Source: Aptenodytes patagonicus (Eukaryota > Chordata > Aves > Sphenisciformes > Spheniscidae). Taken from it: 64,000 nt of DNA. The stretch's first letter is position 1, and each line of letters opens with the position of its first letter. The stretch is taken from contig NC_134962.1 of assembly GCF_965638725.1 (NCBI RefSeq), positions 1,557,501 through 1,621,500 on the forward strand, written 5' to 3'. Shown piece after piece: positions 50,101 through 62,060 of this stretch. The notes below the pieces were generated by a model. That model did not search any database. It saw only the letters and a list, made by a program, of their open reading frames with translations, and was not told the DNA's origin. The translations under genes were made by a program, and so were the position numbers.

Positions 50101-51855
50101 GAGGCTGAGCATCCAGGTGCTGGGAGGGCCTGGTCGGTGTGGGGGGAGCCAAGCACCCTCTCTTGAAACCCTGCTGCCCTCCAGGCTTGCGGGGCCCCAG
50201 CCGGTGCCTGTGTCGGGGGAGTGATTGTATGAAACTGTTTACTTCTGACTATGCTGTTTACAAGAGGGATGTGGGGTGGGTGGGGGGAACAAGCCAAGCC
50301 TCAGGAGGATTGGGAAACGTGTTATCTGCACCAGCCTGCAGCAAGGCCAACACCGCTGGCATCGTGTAGGTGTCGCGGGGATCTCCCGGCCAGCTTCGGT
50401 CTATGGGGAGGAGAGAGCAGAGGTGACTCTAGCCTAGAGGGGTTAGATTAGCTCCCCCTTGTCCCCTTGCTGCTGTGTTTGAGGTTCAGCAGTGCTAGTG
50501 ACAGATAAGAGTTACCCCTGTGGTCTTCCTTTACTCCTCAGGACCCAGCTCCTTCACATATCAGAGGCTCCCAGAGCCTTTCTGGAGCAATAAGACTTAA
50601 AACAAGCATTACCATCGTCGTGGAAATCCTCCGTTGTGTGCATTGTATGTTTCTTCCGTATGCAGTACCGAGTCTGGGTTTAAGCCTGCCAAGCATCATG
50701 GGGCAACTGCTTCAGGGCACAAACTGGGACATGTTTCCCTGTGCTTTCTGCAGGTCACAAGAGCAGGGAAACACGCTGCTTTCCTTCGTTACCCCCAGGC
50801 ATGTGCTGCCCAAGCCTCACGCTACAGCTGCCTGGGGCGAGGGGGGCTCCCGGTCCCATTTCGAGTGACGCTGCTGCAGGACGAGCGTGCGGCGCTCGGC
50901 CCTGTGCCAGCTCGGCTGTGTCGCAGGAGCAGGCTGTGTGCTTTACCCTGGCTCCTTGCAGCCTCCCATCCCTTCAGCCAGAGGCTGCACAGGTCCGAGG
51001 CTCAGCAGAGGGGCAGCATCTGGAAAGCAGAGCCCCTGGCTCCCTTGGCAGCGGGATGCAGCTGATGCTCATGCTGCTGGCTCCCTTGCCGAGGTGCTGC
51101 CCGAGAGCAGTCGCTGGTGGTGGGGAGAGCTGTGCTGGCGGCTCCCCTGCCGCTCAGCTGGTAACCGGGCACGTCCCAGCATGTGGCCCTTCACATCCAA
51201 AAGCATTTCACACTTCAGAGCAGGGTGTCAGGGCAGTGGGTGCAGCTGGAAGGAAAGCGCAGGGAGCTGCTCTCTTCCAGCTGCGATGTGACAAATCCTG
51301 TTTCTCTGCAGTCTGCCCAAGTGCTTTTAACTCCAAGGGTGATGTCCAGGGTGCGGGAGGAGCTTGCAGGGGCTAAAAGGGAGTGCTTGGTGTCCCCATC
51401 CCGGGCCTTCAGCTCACTCATCCAGCAAACCCCAGCAGCTTTGCAGAGCCGCTTCCGTGCAACACCAGGGAGGTGCTGGGGCCCCAGCAGCACGGGGCGA
51501 GCCCTGGGACAGGGGCACCCTGGCCCAGCCCTGCTCTGGGCTCCCTCCGCTCCCTGCAGCCCCTGCGCTGAGCTAGCCAGAGCAGAAGGCTTAAACCCAG
51601 ACTCCAAACTAAAGATAATTATATTAGTAAATGAACCTGTATTTTTCCTTTTTTTTTTTGCACAGAAGCTGGTAATCTAGGACCTATGTGTGAACAACTT
51701 TATATAAATATTTTTTGTACTTCGTTTACTCGGGTTGGTATGAGACATTCTATTTAAGTTCTTTGAACACTGTGGATACCCTGATGTGTATGAGTGGCAG
51801 AGGCTTTGTAAATTAAGAGACGTTTGTGTGAATAAAGCTATTTGATGGGGTTGAA
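47147..51855 (+). other. STK35: Putative distal 3' UTR exon of STK35
   Basis: An excellent acceptor (TTTCTCCTTTCTTGTTTTTCTTGCAG, split here as TTTCTCCTTTC plus TTGTTTTTCTTGCAG) ends at 47146. The sequence after it starts GTTTATTTACCAGG and has no long frame. The interval ends at a canonical AATAAA (51831) in an AT-rich stretch typical of 3' ends. A second acceptor, TTTTTTTTTGCACAG, ends at 51666, so a shorter terminal exon (51667 on) is an alternative. The link to STK35 is inferred from strand and position. Confidence 0.35.
51831..51836 (+). terminator. Distal poly(A) signal AATAAA
   Basis: AATAAA follows an AT-rich run with TATAAATATTTTTTGTAC, and a GT-rich stretch (TTTTGTGCGTTTGTCC) lies about 50 bases on. 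This is the full architecture of a vertebrate 3' end on the plus strand. STK35 is the nearest upstream plus-strand gene. Confidence 0.55.
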
Positions 51856-54800
51856 AAGCCACACACAACTTGAAACACAAGTTTTGTGCGTTTGTCCTCA
51901 GCCATGCTGCCAGCGGCGGGTTTGTAAGGAAGGGGAGTCCCCGAGCAGCCGTGGGTAGACCAAGGCTCTAAAGTGGTACCGGCTCCATCCCGGAGGGCAG
52001 GTCTGGCTAAGCCCGGGCTGGGCTAGCTGGCCTGACCCTGGGGGCTTAGGGCACTAAACCAAGGCACGGCGGCCAGTGCCAACCAGAACGTGGCTCCCTG
52101 GCACGCAGCACCCGCGGCTGTTTAGCCTTGCCCCAGAGTAGGATTAGCCCCGTTCTCGCTGCAGACACCAAGTAGGCCACGGCGATTAGCAGGGCAGAAG
52201 AGCTCAGCCTCTGCCTGCACGCTGCCTGCGGAAACACCTCCCCGTCCTCCCCCTTTCTCGGCAGCCCTGTGGTTTGGGAGCCAAAGGGGATGAGCAGCCT
52301 CTCGCCCAGCCGGCCACCCACTCCGGAGGTGGCTGCAAACCCAGCAAGGAAAATGCCCTGCAGAATTGCTGCTTTAGTAGCCACAAATATTTTCTCCCTT
52401 TGCATAGATCCTCTGCCCCAAATCTCAGATGCACGGACCAAAACCAAGCCAGTCAGAGCAGCCGGGAGCCCCTGTAGCCCCGTTTCCAGCCAGGACCCCC
52501 AGTCCCACAGCTGACATCCACGATGGGAAAAGCACAGTGAGGCTGAGCCGCATCCTGTGGCAACAAGAAGTTTTCCATCGAGCAGAGAATGGCAGCCAGC
52601 GATTTCCCGGTTGTTGAGCAGCTTGGGGCCACCCCGAGCCAGCGAGGGACACAGGGCATCCTGGCACGCAGGGCCATGCACTGCCACTCGCCAGCCCTTG
52701 CGTAACGGCCCTGCAGCCTTGTGCGACCCAGGGCAGCCGCAGCACCCGTGCTAGGACGTGCTCAGTGGCCAGTGCTCCCCTCCTGATTCCCCCCGCCCGG
52801 CAGCCCCAGCACAGCCGGCCGCGTGGCCGTGGACTCCCCCCACATGGCCATCAGCATTGTGCTCCCTAATCGCTGCCGACAGGGACCTAAAATGGATGCT
52901 TTCAGCCCAGCGGGGCTGCAGCGGGGCTGGTCGGCCCTGGCCGGAGCAATGCCGAGGGGCCAGAGCTGCCCTGCTCGCCGGCAGGCAAGCAAGGGGGGGG
53001 GCCCGAGCCATGTTTTCTCCGGCCTTGCAGCTTCCAGCTGGGTTATCTCAGGGCTGAGGGGCATTGACTGCATGGCACCCACTGCGAAGGCAACGCTGGG
53101 TGCTCAAACATCCCCCCTGCCACGGTCCTGCCCAGAGCATCCTGCCTGCAGGCAGGGAAGGGGCAGGGTCGGCTCGGGTCGCACTGGCAGCGGGTGCAGG
53201 ACAAGCCGGTGTGGGTGCGGCTGTGCCACACTGCTGCCGCTGCGTGGTCACCGGCTCGGTGCTCACGGGGTGAGTGGGGCTGCTTGCACCATTGCCGCAG
53301 GCTGGGGAGCAGGAGGGACCCTGCCATCGGGACCGGATCACTGGCATCCCGCCAGAGGAGGGAGAGGAGGTGACGCAGCGGAGGAAAGGTTTCTCAGGAG
53401 ATGCACACTTCGACCTTGCCTGCAGAGATACTGCGTAATCCTGCCGCCCTGGACACGGCTCACTGTCCCCCACCACATGCAGTCACCCCCAAACTCCCCA
53501 GCACAGATGCTGCTGCACCTCCGGCTCCTTTTGCTCCCATGACGTCCCTCTGTTTTGAGCTCCACCAGTGACAAGGATCATTTTGCCAGTCTCCGGGTTC
53601 ATGGCATCATGCACTTGTCTGTGACCGGACATGTAACATGCTCTGTGCGCTCCCACGGCCCCCAGGCCCCCAGCTCTCATTAGCTTGGCCCCTGCAAACG
53701 TGACGAAGATGAAATCCAACAGGAGCTTGGAGTGGGAGCCCGGGTCAGCTCGCACGTGTGCCACCATGCTGCAGGCAAGAAGCCGGTAAGGGCAGGTGAC
53801 CGCACGGCACAGCCGACAGCTGAAAAGCTTTTAACATCATTAACAGAGAGAGGTTGGTGTCAGTTACCAGCAGAGATGTTTCACTCTGGATTTGCTCTCT
53901 GGAGACCTGCTATTTCATATGTAAAGAGGGCTGCTAAGCTCCACAAAGATGCTTCAATTGCTTGATAGCTGACAAAAGTACCCCAGCACCAGCCATCCCC
54001 TGCCCTGCCGCTCCTTGGGGACCGGGAGAGGGCATGTGCAGGGGGAGAGCTGCACGTGGCAAAGGCCACGGCCAGGCAGCAGGCAGGCAGCAGGGCGAGG
54101 GTGGGATAGGCAAGGAAACCCGTGGCAGCCACCATGACCGTGAGGCCAGTCGCGGTCCCAAGTGCCAGCTGGGCAAGCACCAACCTCACCCCGGAGGGAT
54201 TTAACATCAGAGAGCAGAGGTGAGATGCTGCCGCCATCAGCTTCGCTCTCTCTCTCCCTGCTTCGACACATGGTAGGAACATTTTCAAGAGCATCCTGTC
54301 CACAGAGGCTCTGGCACTGCGTTTTACAGCTAGAGCACTAAGTCATTCAGTGCAAAACTTAAGTCCATATTTCTTATAAGATCTCTTGAGCTTCTCAAGC
54401 AGCAGCCACTTAAGCAGTCCTCGCTGGAGCACAGAGAGACACCAGCTGCTTGAGCTGGTAGGAGGAGAGCAAGGCCCGTTTTATTGGTACAGGACATTCA
54501 TCTGCCTCATCTCCACATTGATGAATAGCTCTATTTTACCCCGTGTCAGGCTCCAGCAAAGCAGAAGATGAACAGCTAAAGCTGCGGTAAGCCCACACAC
54601 TCCATTTAGCCGGCAGATGACTCAGATGAGGCTCTTCGTGCGGGTGGAGGTGCTGATGAAACGCGAGAGTACAGAAGCCAGCACGCTGGCGAGCGGGGGC
54701 TCTGCTCTCCCTACCGGCCACCGTGCTGCGAGGCAAGAGGGTGGACCCTCCTCACCCTCTGTCCCCCTGTTCGGTTGCAGGACAGTCATGGGGGTCTTCG

Positions 54801-57464
54801 GCACAGGGACAGCCCAGCCCCGGTGCTCTGCTGCACAGCAGATAAGGCCGTGGATGGCATCAAGCTGTCACTTATTAAGTACCTTTTATCCCATCGCACG
54901 CAGCATCCCAACAGCTCTCCAGCGCCAGCTCGGACAGGAGCAGTGCAGCTACCAGTGTGCGTGGGACAGCCATGGCCACCCCGTCCTTCCTCCTGCAGAA
55001 ACCCCAGGCAGCCCCAGGGGTGCCAACCCTGCCGGGGGATGGAGCAGGGGGGAGCAACATCACCCAAACCACTTCCCGATTCCCACCAAGGCTTCAGAAA
55101 AGAAAGATGGCCAAGTCAGAAAGCCAAATACATTTTTTGCCTGCTATCTGCCTCAAATGCACATTTGTGGAGCTGCAGAGGGTGCAGGGCGCAGGGTGCT
55201 GGGCACAGGGTGCCCACCCCACGCACACTCCACCTGCCTCTCCCCACAGCAGGGACCGCACGTGGCAGAGGCAGCAGCTTCGCCCAGAGCCACTTCAGGT
55301 CAGCCTCAGTTCCATGAACAAAAGCTACTTCCCATCTCCAGCTCATCTCCTGGCAGAGTTAATGCCCCGCGCTCCTCTGGGGACCCAGCGCTTGCAAAGA
55401 CACACTGGGAGGCAAGCAGCAAGGGAGGGAATTAAGACCTTATTTCCTCTGCCAGAGATAAGATCTTTAAACAAGCTTCTCAGCCAAGAACTTCAATTTT
55501 TTTTTTTTTTTTTTTACAGGTTTTGCAAGGGAATCTTGTTCTCCAGAATTGCATCCGCCTCCAACCCCACTTAGAGCTGCCAAAGCCTGCGCTTCCCCCG
55601 GGACCAGCCTGTGAGCGGCGGAGATGGATGAGCTGACACGGGCATGACTTCACCCTTGCTGTCCTGCCGCCGGAGCCGGGGGGCTGTCAGTATTCCCAGA
55701 GCGACCCCCCCCCCCGCTCCAGCCGCGCGTTGCAGCCCCACCAGCCCCCACGGATCAACCACGTGGACCACCGCCATGCGGTGCCCCAGCCCGCTGCCCC
55801 AGCGTCAGGCTGGATGAGGCCCCCGGGGCGAGCATCCCTGCGAGCAGCAGCAAAGCCTGACCCAGCGGCACACTGCTCCAAGCTTCAACTCTGCTCCCTC
55901 TGCGTGGATCCAGCCCTGCGGTTGCTCCCGGTTTAATCCGGGAAGGGCCAGCATCCGTGGTCTTGTGAAAGATGCTCGTTACCATTCTGAAAAGCCTTCT
56001 GGGGCACTAAACTGGAAGTACAGCGTTCACCTCCCCTCTCCTGCAAACCCAAGCAGGTCATTATCTTACTGTGAGCCTCAATTCCTCCTTGTACCACAGA
56101 AATGCTCCAATACTGGGCCCTATGTTTGGGAACACAGACAAATGTTCTGTGAGCCTTCAACGGCAAGAAATAAATGCCCCTGCCTTGCTCATGCCCTGGG
56201 GGTTTGCAGCCCCTGCCTCACTTGGAGGCTGCTGTGGGAACGAACGCTTTGGGCTGATTTATCCGGCACGTTGGCGCTGCAGATTAAGGCGCCAGCCCTG
56301 AGAGATGGAAGGGAGCGCGAGCCAGCCAGCCAGGCGATAAATCACAGGACGCAGGCTCCAGCTCTGCCTGCTGCGCTCTGCCCATTGGTACTAAAGGTGC
56401 TGGTCAGCGTGTTCCCGGCGGGACAAATGCTCGAGCCTCGGAGCTGCTTTCACATCCCGTGTCCTGGGGAGGGCGGACACCCAGCTCCCTGGGAGTGCTG
56501 CATCCCAACATTAGCCCGACTGCTCCCCCGCCAGCCACAGCCCCGAGTGGGGACTGACCGCAGGTGACAACCAGGGGACAAGGCTGCAGGCTCAGCAAGT
56601 TTCCCACTGCCCGTCTTCGCCCTCTGTCCCACGTCCAAGCAAACGTGACCCCCGTGGGAAGTTTTCCTGGAGAAAGGGGGATGCACGCTCGCTGCTTGGA
56701 TGAGCCTGTCAGCAAGGGCCGTCTCGTGGGATCTGGGACACAACAGCCTCCCTTGAACTTATGCTCAAGGACGTCTGTCTTGCAAAGTGCAGCACAGCAC
56801 AAGTATATCCGAACGGGCTTTTGATGAGCTTCCAGCAAGATAAAAGAGCTTCCGTGACCCTGCTCCATCTTCCTGAGCTAGATCATCGGTAAACCAACCC
56901 CTGCTGTAGCCTGCAGCTCAGAGGAGCTCTCACCTCTCACATCCCACACACGTGTCTGGGTACTTAGATTAATGTCACCGCTGGAGAATGGAGGGTCTGT
57001 CCGCCCTAGGACGCTCCTTCAGTGCCAAGACCTGTCCGGGCTGTCCAACCATGAAACACTCAGCAGGGGAGGAAAGGAGAGCTGACAGATAAAGGCTCCC
57101 TTTCCCAAGGAAATCCCAAGCACTCAGCTCTTCATGCTGCAGGTCTCAGGGCTGGGCACAGACCAGGGAAGATTTTTTGCCCCAAACCAGCCTCCAAACC
57201 CACAAACTTCTTGGCTTGCTATAGGCAAACAGCTACCCCAAACTCCAGCAGGTCCAGGCTGTGGGGCTCCCTCCCAGGGTGCCATTAGTGGGTGTAATGA
57301 GCTGGAGATAATTGCTGCCTCGGGGACACAATTAACTCCTTCCTGGCCTGGTCCAGCTGGGGCTTTGCGTCCCAGAAAAGCAGTTTCTCCCCCAGGTTCC
57401 TTAGAAAACTTACCTCCCTTTTCCTTCTCAAAGTGAGCCTTCTGAATCCCAGCCTGACGAGCAA

Positions 57465-57610
57465 AGCGAGTTCCCTGATGTGTGGCGATGATTTAGATTT
57501 GGGATATATCTGGAATGTATAATTTATTTCAGGTATATGAGGCACCAGCGAAGCTGGGAGCAAGCAGTGAGTAAATCAGTCACACCCTTGTGATAATGGG
57601 ATTTGAAGCA
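57465..57610. promoter_or_regulatory. AT-rich island; candidate conserved element
   Basis: GATTTAGATTTGGGATATATC and ATAATTTATTTCAGG (given in part) make a low-GC block in otherwise mixed sequence. No coding signal is present. Confidence 0.25.
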
Positions 57611-57734
57611 GCTCAGCGCAGCCAGCTGATGGGCAGCCCTGCTCTGAAAGTCCCGCTCCCGTGGGGCCAGGCAAACACGAGGAGCTATGGGTACTGTCCG
57701 GGAACGCAGGGACACAGTCAGGAACCCTGGAGGA

Positions 57735-57790
57735 GCTGGTGACGTCGGGAGACTTTTATGACAGCGCTGCCAGCGACGGCCATGGCAACA
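57735..57790. promoter_or_regulatory. CRE-like and RFX half-site pair
   Basis: GGTGACGTCGGG (about 57738-57749), a CRE-like site, lies 35 bases before GGCCATGGCAAC (57778-57789), a half-perfect RFX X-box. RFX and CREB sites occur paired in MHC class II type and ciliary promoters. No adjacent gene start is recognised. Confidence 0.25.
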
Positions 57791-57959
57791 CAACCTCTAG
57801 CAGAAAGGTCTGTGTGAACAGCCCCCTGTCCCTGGGACAGGGCTCACCTTGAACCAGGCGCTGCCCAAAGAGCTGCTCCAAACCCGACACCCACCTTCAC
57901 CCATGAGGTCCCGCCTGGAAGCGGCAGGGGAAGAACCAGGCACAAAGCCCACCCTCCTC

Positions 57960-58240
57960 CCCGTCCCTGTGGTGGTTTCCTTTGCGGCAATTTACTGTTT
58001 CAGAAATGCAGTAGACATGAAATATGAAGACAGAAATTGCCGGCGACTTTTAATTTGGGTTCTGCCAATTTCTCTGTTCCAGTTATTGATTTTCCATAAA
58101 GATGAATCCCTGTTCCCAGCTCGCTCTGACAGGCACTATCTGCGCGTTCTGCTTACCCCGAGAGTGGAAATATATGTTTTATTAAGCGTCAGAGCTCACT
58201 AATGAGAAGAGGGAGGAAAATCAATTGTCTGCTTGTATCT
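57960..58240. promoter_or_regulatory. AT-rich island; strong candidate for a conserved element
   Basis: Nearly 280 bases of even, moderately AT-rich, non-repetitive sequence contain TTTGCGGCAATTTACTG, GAAATTGCCGGCGACTTTTAAT (abbreviated) and TTATTGATTTTCC. The texture resembles vertebrate conserved noncoding elements. The frame crossing it lacks codon bias. Confidence 0.35.
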
Positions 58241-58369
58241 TGATCTCAAAGACAGGACTAACAAGTTCTTTATTTTGATGCTGTGGGCAGGAGGACAGGG
58301 CAAAATGACAAACGTGGCAGACAGTGGCTGTCAGCTCTGCTACAGAGGCAGCTCAGCTGATGGGGGGGG

Positions 58370-58720
58370 AAGGGGTACATGGTATTTGATTTTTTTCAAA
58401 CACATTTGTATTTGTATTAATTCAAAGAGATTCACAGAGTGCTATAAAATCCTGTAGTTGAATTGATCCCTGATGCAAAGCTACTGAAAACAGTAAAATT
58501 TCAGCTGCAGACTATAAGCAGGTTTATGCTCATATTCCTAAAATCAAGACAGCGGCTTGGCCAGCTGTTCTGGATAGGGCAGCCAAAGGGATCCCATTTT
58601 TCCATGCTAAATTTGGGATGAAGGTTAGCTTTTATGACAATGAGAAGTACAAGCAAGCTCAGTGCAAAAGTCTCTGCACAACTCCAGCAATAAACCCAAG
58701 CGTGCACCATGCTGTGCTCC
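58370..58720. promoter_or_regulatory. AT-rich island; candidate conserved element
   Basis: Low-GC sequence with GTATTTGTATTAATTC and TATAAAATCC motifs. It is separate from the previous block by a G-rich run near 58355-58375. No exon features are seen. Confidence 0.25.
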
Positions 58721-59299
58721 TAGAAAGTGCTCAGGTGACATCCTAACCCTGCCAAAATGAGGAGCAAAGCTGGCTAAGCCCAGGACTTCACCTTTGCTGC
58801 GTGAGAAGCTCAGCCACTGCACTCAGCTCAGCTGTGCAATACTTTCATCTTCTACCTCCACCTTTTCCAGGTCAGTTCTGGGGTACGCGAACACCCTGAA
58901 TAGCCTAGACGTCGCCAGCTCGAAGGCAGACATGGTCTCCACCGAAAGCCATTAACTACAAAGACACCATCGCATCTTCAGAAATCACGGGATGGGAGGG
59001 TGCCAAGGGAAATGGACACAACGTGCAAGCCTTGCTTTAAACTCCTCCCTGGGCATCTGGCACAGGCCATGGCTGGAACAGGAGGCGAGGTTAGCTGGAC
59101 TCCACGGGACTTTTCTTATGTCCGTAAGCCCTCACACCACCAAGGCCGAGGGAAAAGGACAGATCCAGTTCCCAGCACACACAGCCCGAACGACAGGACT
59201 GGGATCCATGACACAGGCATGAACATTCATTTCCTGCATGAACTGGGTGTTATTACCAAATACTGATCTCTGCTACCTCTCCCCCCGCCCCGGCAAGGC

Positions 59300-59560
59300 T
59301 ATCAACCTTCTGTCACTCATATTTGTTATCTTCCTTGTCTGTTAGAGAATCACACCTGACAATTGTATAGTTAATCTCTCGGCAGCGGTGAAATGAGATG
59401 GTAAGCTCCAGCTGCCTTAAGAAGATGCATTGATTTCTTAAAATGACAGATCGCCTCCTCCCTTGATGTTCAAGCAGAAGCTCAGAGCTGGTATTACGGA
59501 TCTTGCCTATCATTCAATTAAAAAAGCTTAGCAGAGACGCACCAGCTAAGTGTGCAAGAC
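59300..59560. promoter_or_regulatory. AT-rich island; candidate conserved element
   Basis: A block with CAATTGTATAGTTAATC, TTCTTAAAATGAC and CATTCAATTAAAAAAGC lies between GC-richer flanks. No coding or RNA gene is evident. Confidence 0.25.
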
Positions 59561-61489
59561 AGCATTAAGGCTAAGTCCTGACCCAGAGATTTAATCCCAG
59601 GGAGTATGAAGGCACCTTCAGACAGAGGACGCCTGTCCAGCTTGCTGATGAATGCACCGGTTGTGGTATTGAACTTGCCACTGTGAACCGTATGAGCCAG
59701 TCTCTTCTCCGCAATAAAACAGCTGACTGGCCAGTCAGGTCCTGCAGCAAAGAAGAGCAGGAAAATCCCTTCCTACACAAAAGGAAGTTTGCTGCACTTA
59801 ATGGAGCAGTTTATATCCTATTTCAACACATCTCTTTAATAAGGATTATGTGTTTAAGTTAACAAAACTCCTGACACTGTGTGGAACAGCCTCAGTCTCA
59901 CCGCAGAGAGCAAAGCACTGGAGTGTGTCCGGCCTCAGATGTAAAGACTGCAAGATTCACCCTCGAAAAGCAAAAATACCCCCACCCCACAGCATGCCAT
60001 AAAGCCCAGCAGATCCCATCGGTACCCCAGAACCACCTGTGCTTTCCTGGGCGAATATTAACATCTGCAAAGCAGCAAAAAAGCAAAGCTGAATGGAGCG
60101 TATCTGTGGGTATCCCAGATCTGCCCCACGCTGGGCTCAGAGCAGGTCCCAGGCGGAGCAGCAGTGCCGTGCTGACGATGGTGTCCTAACGCTCAGGAAT
60201 TCAGGGCAGAGCCATTCACAATCCTCCTCCCAGAAATGCTACAAACAGCGCAGTTGTTTGGAGCAGCCTGGATAGCCGGGCCTGCGAGGATTCACCAGCC
60301 CCAGGGGCAGAGGCGTACCTACACCAGGTGACTCAAAAGCGCAGGGAGGTGCCTGCAGCGTGAGAAACAGGGCAGCCGTGTGCCGGCACGGCGCTTCACC
60401 GAGGGCGCCTCGCAGGGTGCCACTTAGAGCTTAGGGCTTCCCAGGATGGAGCCAGTTTTTCTGCTCATTGCTGTGCTCGTTACGCCTTGCTCCGAGCTAG
60501 CATGCTGCGCGGACACGGCCAGCAACCATTTTCTGGCTGTCCTGCCTTAACTACTTCATCCCTGTCTGCAGGGACCTTTGGTTCGAGGCCGTGTCCCCAC
60601 AGTTCACTGCTGAGGTCTGGGCTCTGCGGGGATAAGAGAGCTTTAAAGCAGCCCACAGTCAAGCAGCTGAGTTAGGCTCCTTGGCCGTGGAGCAAGGGCT
60701 CATAAAAGACTGAGGCTGCTGCCTAGCTCCGTGGAGCAGAGACGAAACGCTGGAGGAGCAATGGGAACATCACACGCAGGGAAGCCAAGCTTTGGAAACC
60801 ACGTTTTGGATTCTCCAATGACCACAAACCCCGCAGTCCTCAGAAAAATGGTCCGTTTGTCAGCTTAGCGCTCTCACAGCCCCATCGCAATAGCAAGGGC
60901 ACAAGATGGGGGTGAAACAAAATGTACCTGTTAAGGGGGAAGCACATTGCTCTCAGCCCCTCTGCTTTTCTCCTCTCTGCCCGCCAGTACGATGCGAAAC
61001 TGCCCGGGCACAGCGCTGGGCCGGGGGACAGAGCCTTCTCACACCTCAAAGTGCACGACACCCAGCCCAAGGATCGCACTGACCCCTCGCCCCGTGCCCA
61101 GCACCGGGAAATGCATCACACTGCGATTACAACAGCCAGGCATTGTGTGCCGGCTCGCTGTAAGCGACCCGAGTCACCCCTTTCAGTATAAAAACAGATG
61201 CTGGTAATTAAGCAGGCAGAGGAGAGCGCGGCCGCGCTCCTCTCCCCACACACGGCCATCTCCCCTCGGGGCCAGCCTGGTGTCACCGAACCCGCAGGGA
61301 CCCAAGGTACCACATTTCCCCAGGGACCGGAGGGTGAAGGGGGGGGGGGGCGGCTGAGGAGCGGATTACTGAGATTTATGGAGGGGACGGTACAAACGAT
61401 TTTGGGGCCTACAGCCCCATAGACAATTGGGGTATGTCCCCACAAACCACCGCCGCCCAGAGCAAAAAGCATCGCGGTGAAAAGCAAGA

Positions 61490-62060
61490 GGCTTGGGGGA
61501 GAAGTCGGTGGGTGCCGGGGGCTCGGCCCCACCGGCCGGGGCACGACTGGGTGGTGGAAACCGACTGCAGGGAGAGGGAACAGCACCCACGTCCGCCCAG
61601 GACGCCGGAGCCTCGTCCCCGGGGGGGGTTTGCCCGCGGCTCCCAGGGCCCGGGCGGTGGCGAGGGCAGGCAGGGACCCCCCCGGTCCCCCGGTCCCGGG
61701 GCGCCCGCCACAATGCGTCGCCACGGCAACCGCCGCGGCCTGCAGGGCTGCGGGCGGCCTGGCCGGGCCGCAGGTAGAGCCGGGCTGGGCCGGGCCGGCG
61801 CCGGGGCCGGGGCCGCTGGACGGAGCTCCCCGGGGCCTGGCAAGGTGGGTCGGGGCTCGGTGGGGCCAGGGTAAGGCAGGCCGGGGCCGCCTTCGGCCCT
61901 GCCAGAAGGGCCAGGGCTTGTACCCCAACTCCGGGGCAGCGTGAGGAGGCGGCTGCCCCGGGATGAGGGGCTGGGTTTGAGCCGCGGAAGGCGTTGGGGT
62001 GGCTCCGGCTCCCGTGGGTGCCCCCTTCCACCCCCCCCCCCAAACCCTGGGCGAGCCCCG
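61490..62060 (+). promoter_or_regulatory. CpG island with RFX X-box; candidate promoter of an unidentified gene
   Basis: CpG is dense from about 61490 to 62060. At 61717-61730, GTCGCCACGGCAAC matches the RFX palindrome with one change. Two donors follow on the plus strand, GCCGCAG|GTAGAG (61774/61775) and GGCAAG|GTGGGTC (about 61843). This is the make-up of a vertebrate promoter plus noncoding first exon. A minus-strand or bidirectional promoter is also possible. Confidence 0.5.

Larger units (their letters stand above)
51860..61400. other. Intergenic region downstream of STK35
   Basis: No gene is supported. The interval mixes GC-rich unique sequence with AT-rich islands listed separately, plus a T19 run at 55497-55515 ending in ACAG that mimics an acceptor. 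The open frames show no domains. Confidence 0.55.

Noticed and set aside
55497-55580. T19 run followed by ACAG and a short frame, as if an exon
   Set aside because: The run is a simple homopolymer. No matching donor or domain is found downstream.
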